Assembly (NCBI RefSeq): GCF_905479755.1
Contig: NZ_CAJQNT010000030.1
Span: 33,427 to 97,426 of the forward strand
Direction: 5' to 3'
Length of the DNA stretch: 64,000 bases
Origin: an uncultured Schumannella sp.
GTDB taxonomy: Bacteria; Actinomycetota; Actinomycetes; Actinomycetales; Microbacteriaceae
Made by a program: the position numbers and the translations under genes. Of this stretch, positions 63,625 to 64,000 are shown piece after piece; within the stretch, counting starts at the first letter, position 1; each line of letters begins with the position of its first letter. Below the pieces are notes generated by a model. That model saw nothing but the letters and a program-made list of their open reading frames with translations, searched no databases and was not told the DNA's origin.

Positions 63625-64000
63625 CTAGCCCGCCTCGCGCGGATGCTCGCCGCGAGCGGCGTCGCCCACCTCGCGGGCGATGAGCGTGACGTAGGTTCGC
63701 GCGCCGGCTTCGGCGGCGTCCGCGTCGCTCGCCGAGATGGCCGCGGCGGTCGCCACATGGTTCTCCAGCGTGCCTTCCGCGGGCATCGCGGGCGTGAGTC
63801 CGAGCGCCGCACGGCCGCGAAGCACTTCCTCGACGGGCACCGCGAGTTGCGCCAGCATGGCGTTTCCGGATGCCTCCAGCAGCAGCCGGTGGAAGGCGAC
63901 GTCGACCTCGAGGTACTCGGGGCTGTTGCCGAGTCCGCGGCGACCGAGGGCGTCGAGCTCGTCGCCGAGTTGGCGCAACCGGGCACGCTCGGTGAAGCTC
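63625..64000 (-). CDS. FCD-domain (FadR/GntR) regulator, C-terminal part
   Basis: The frame is open to the right edge, so the N-terminal winged helix lies outside. The visible ~125 residues are an FCD effector domain: LEVDVAFHRLLLEASGNAML and the final ENHVATAAAISASDADAAEA helix with the metal-site-like Asp and His. Its place next to gnd suggests a gluconate-responsive GntR-type regulator; this is inference. Confidence 0.85.
   Translation of the reverse strand, partial: SFTERARLRQLGDELDALGRRGLGNSPEYLEVDVAFHRLLLEASGNAMLAQLAVPVEEVLRGRAALGLTPAMPAEGTLENHVATAAAISASDADAAEAGARTYVTLIAREVGDAARGEHPREAG

Overview
The window is 64 kb of chromosomal DNA from a high-GC actinobacterium. Family-level features point to Microbacteriaceae: the gene content and local orders (pmt divergent from rsmI, metG-tatD-rsmA-ispE, glmU-prs), the MTES_1575-like tail on the first helicase, and a short palindromic dispersed repeat at 22.5 kb. 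This placement is inference from recognised families; no 16S gene is present. There is no prophage, insertion sequence, CRISPR array or rRNA operon. It reads as a compact core chromosome with about 64 protein genes and two tRNAs (Ala-CGC, Gln-UUG).

Layout. 0-5.5 kb: the end of a large helicase, a small repeat-coding gene, mscL, an FmdB-type zinc ribbon protein, 5-formyl-THF cyclo-ligase, galU and a coupled acetyltransferase. 5.6-18.6 kb: membrane proteins, a cation P-type ATPase, tRNA-Ala, a TetR-controlled quinone-oxidoreductase-like gene with two clear operators, and assorted oxidoreductases, a hydrolase and an MFS exporter. 18.7-22.5 kb: ribonucleotide reductase (nrdA-nrdB) behind DnaA boxes, paired NrdR boxes and a hairpin-rich leader. 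23-34 kb: hrpA, the methionine importer metNIQ, an ArsR/aldo-keto reductase/MFS operon, and metY with a CoA-binding protein. 34-39 kb: a large secreted/membrane protein downstream of the protein O-mannosyltransferase gene. 39-47 kb: rsmI, metG, tatD, rsmA, ispE, a MOSC protein and an ABC-F ATPase. 47-54.6 kb: a DUF2207 protein, a DJ-1-like protein, IclR, cysE-cysK, and an arsenic module (aquaporin, ArsR-ArsC fusion, ArsC) with MarR. 54.7-64 kb: tRNA-Gln, a GH16-like protein, glmU, prs, an amino-acid permease, a type III CoA-transferase, gnd and a partial FCD-domain regulator.

Three points deserve most attention. (1) The ribonucleotide reductase has a beta subunit with Phe at the radical-Tyr position and Glu as first metal ligand (class Ic, Chlamydia-like). 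The alpha subunit ends before its C-terminal redox CxxC; that tail is encoded by a 26-codon reading frame overlapping the stop codon (TGATG). (2) The arsenic module uses an aquaporin instead of an arsenite pump. Its ArsR is fused to ArsC and has no cysteine in the ArsR part. One 18-bp palindrome contains both divergent start codons and both -10 elements, and a second copy sits before arsC. (3) Across the window a TAnnnT hexamer lies 6-9 nt before many start codons, with no Shine-Dalgarno sequence, which indicates widespread leaderless transcription. In two intergenic gaps the divergent -10 hexamers overlap.
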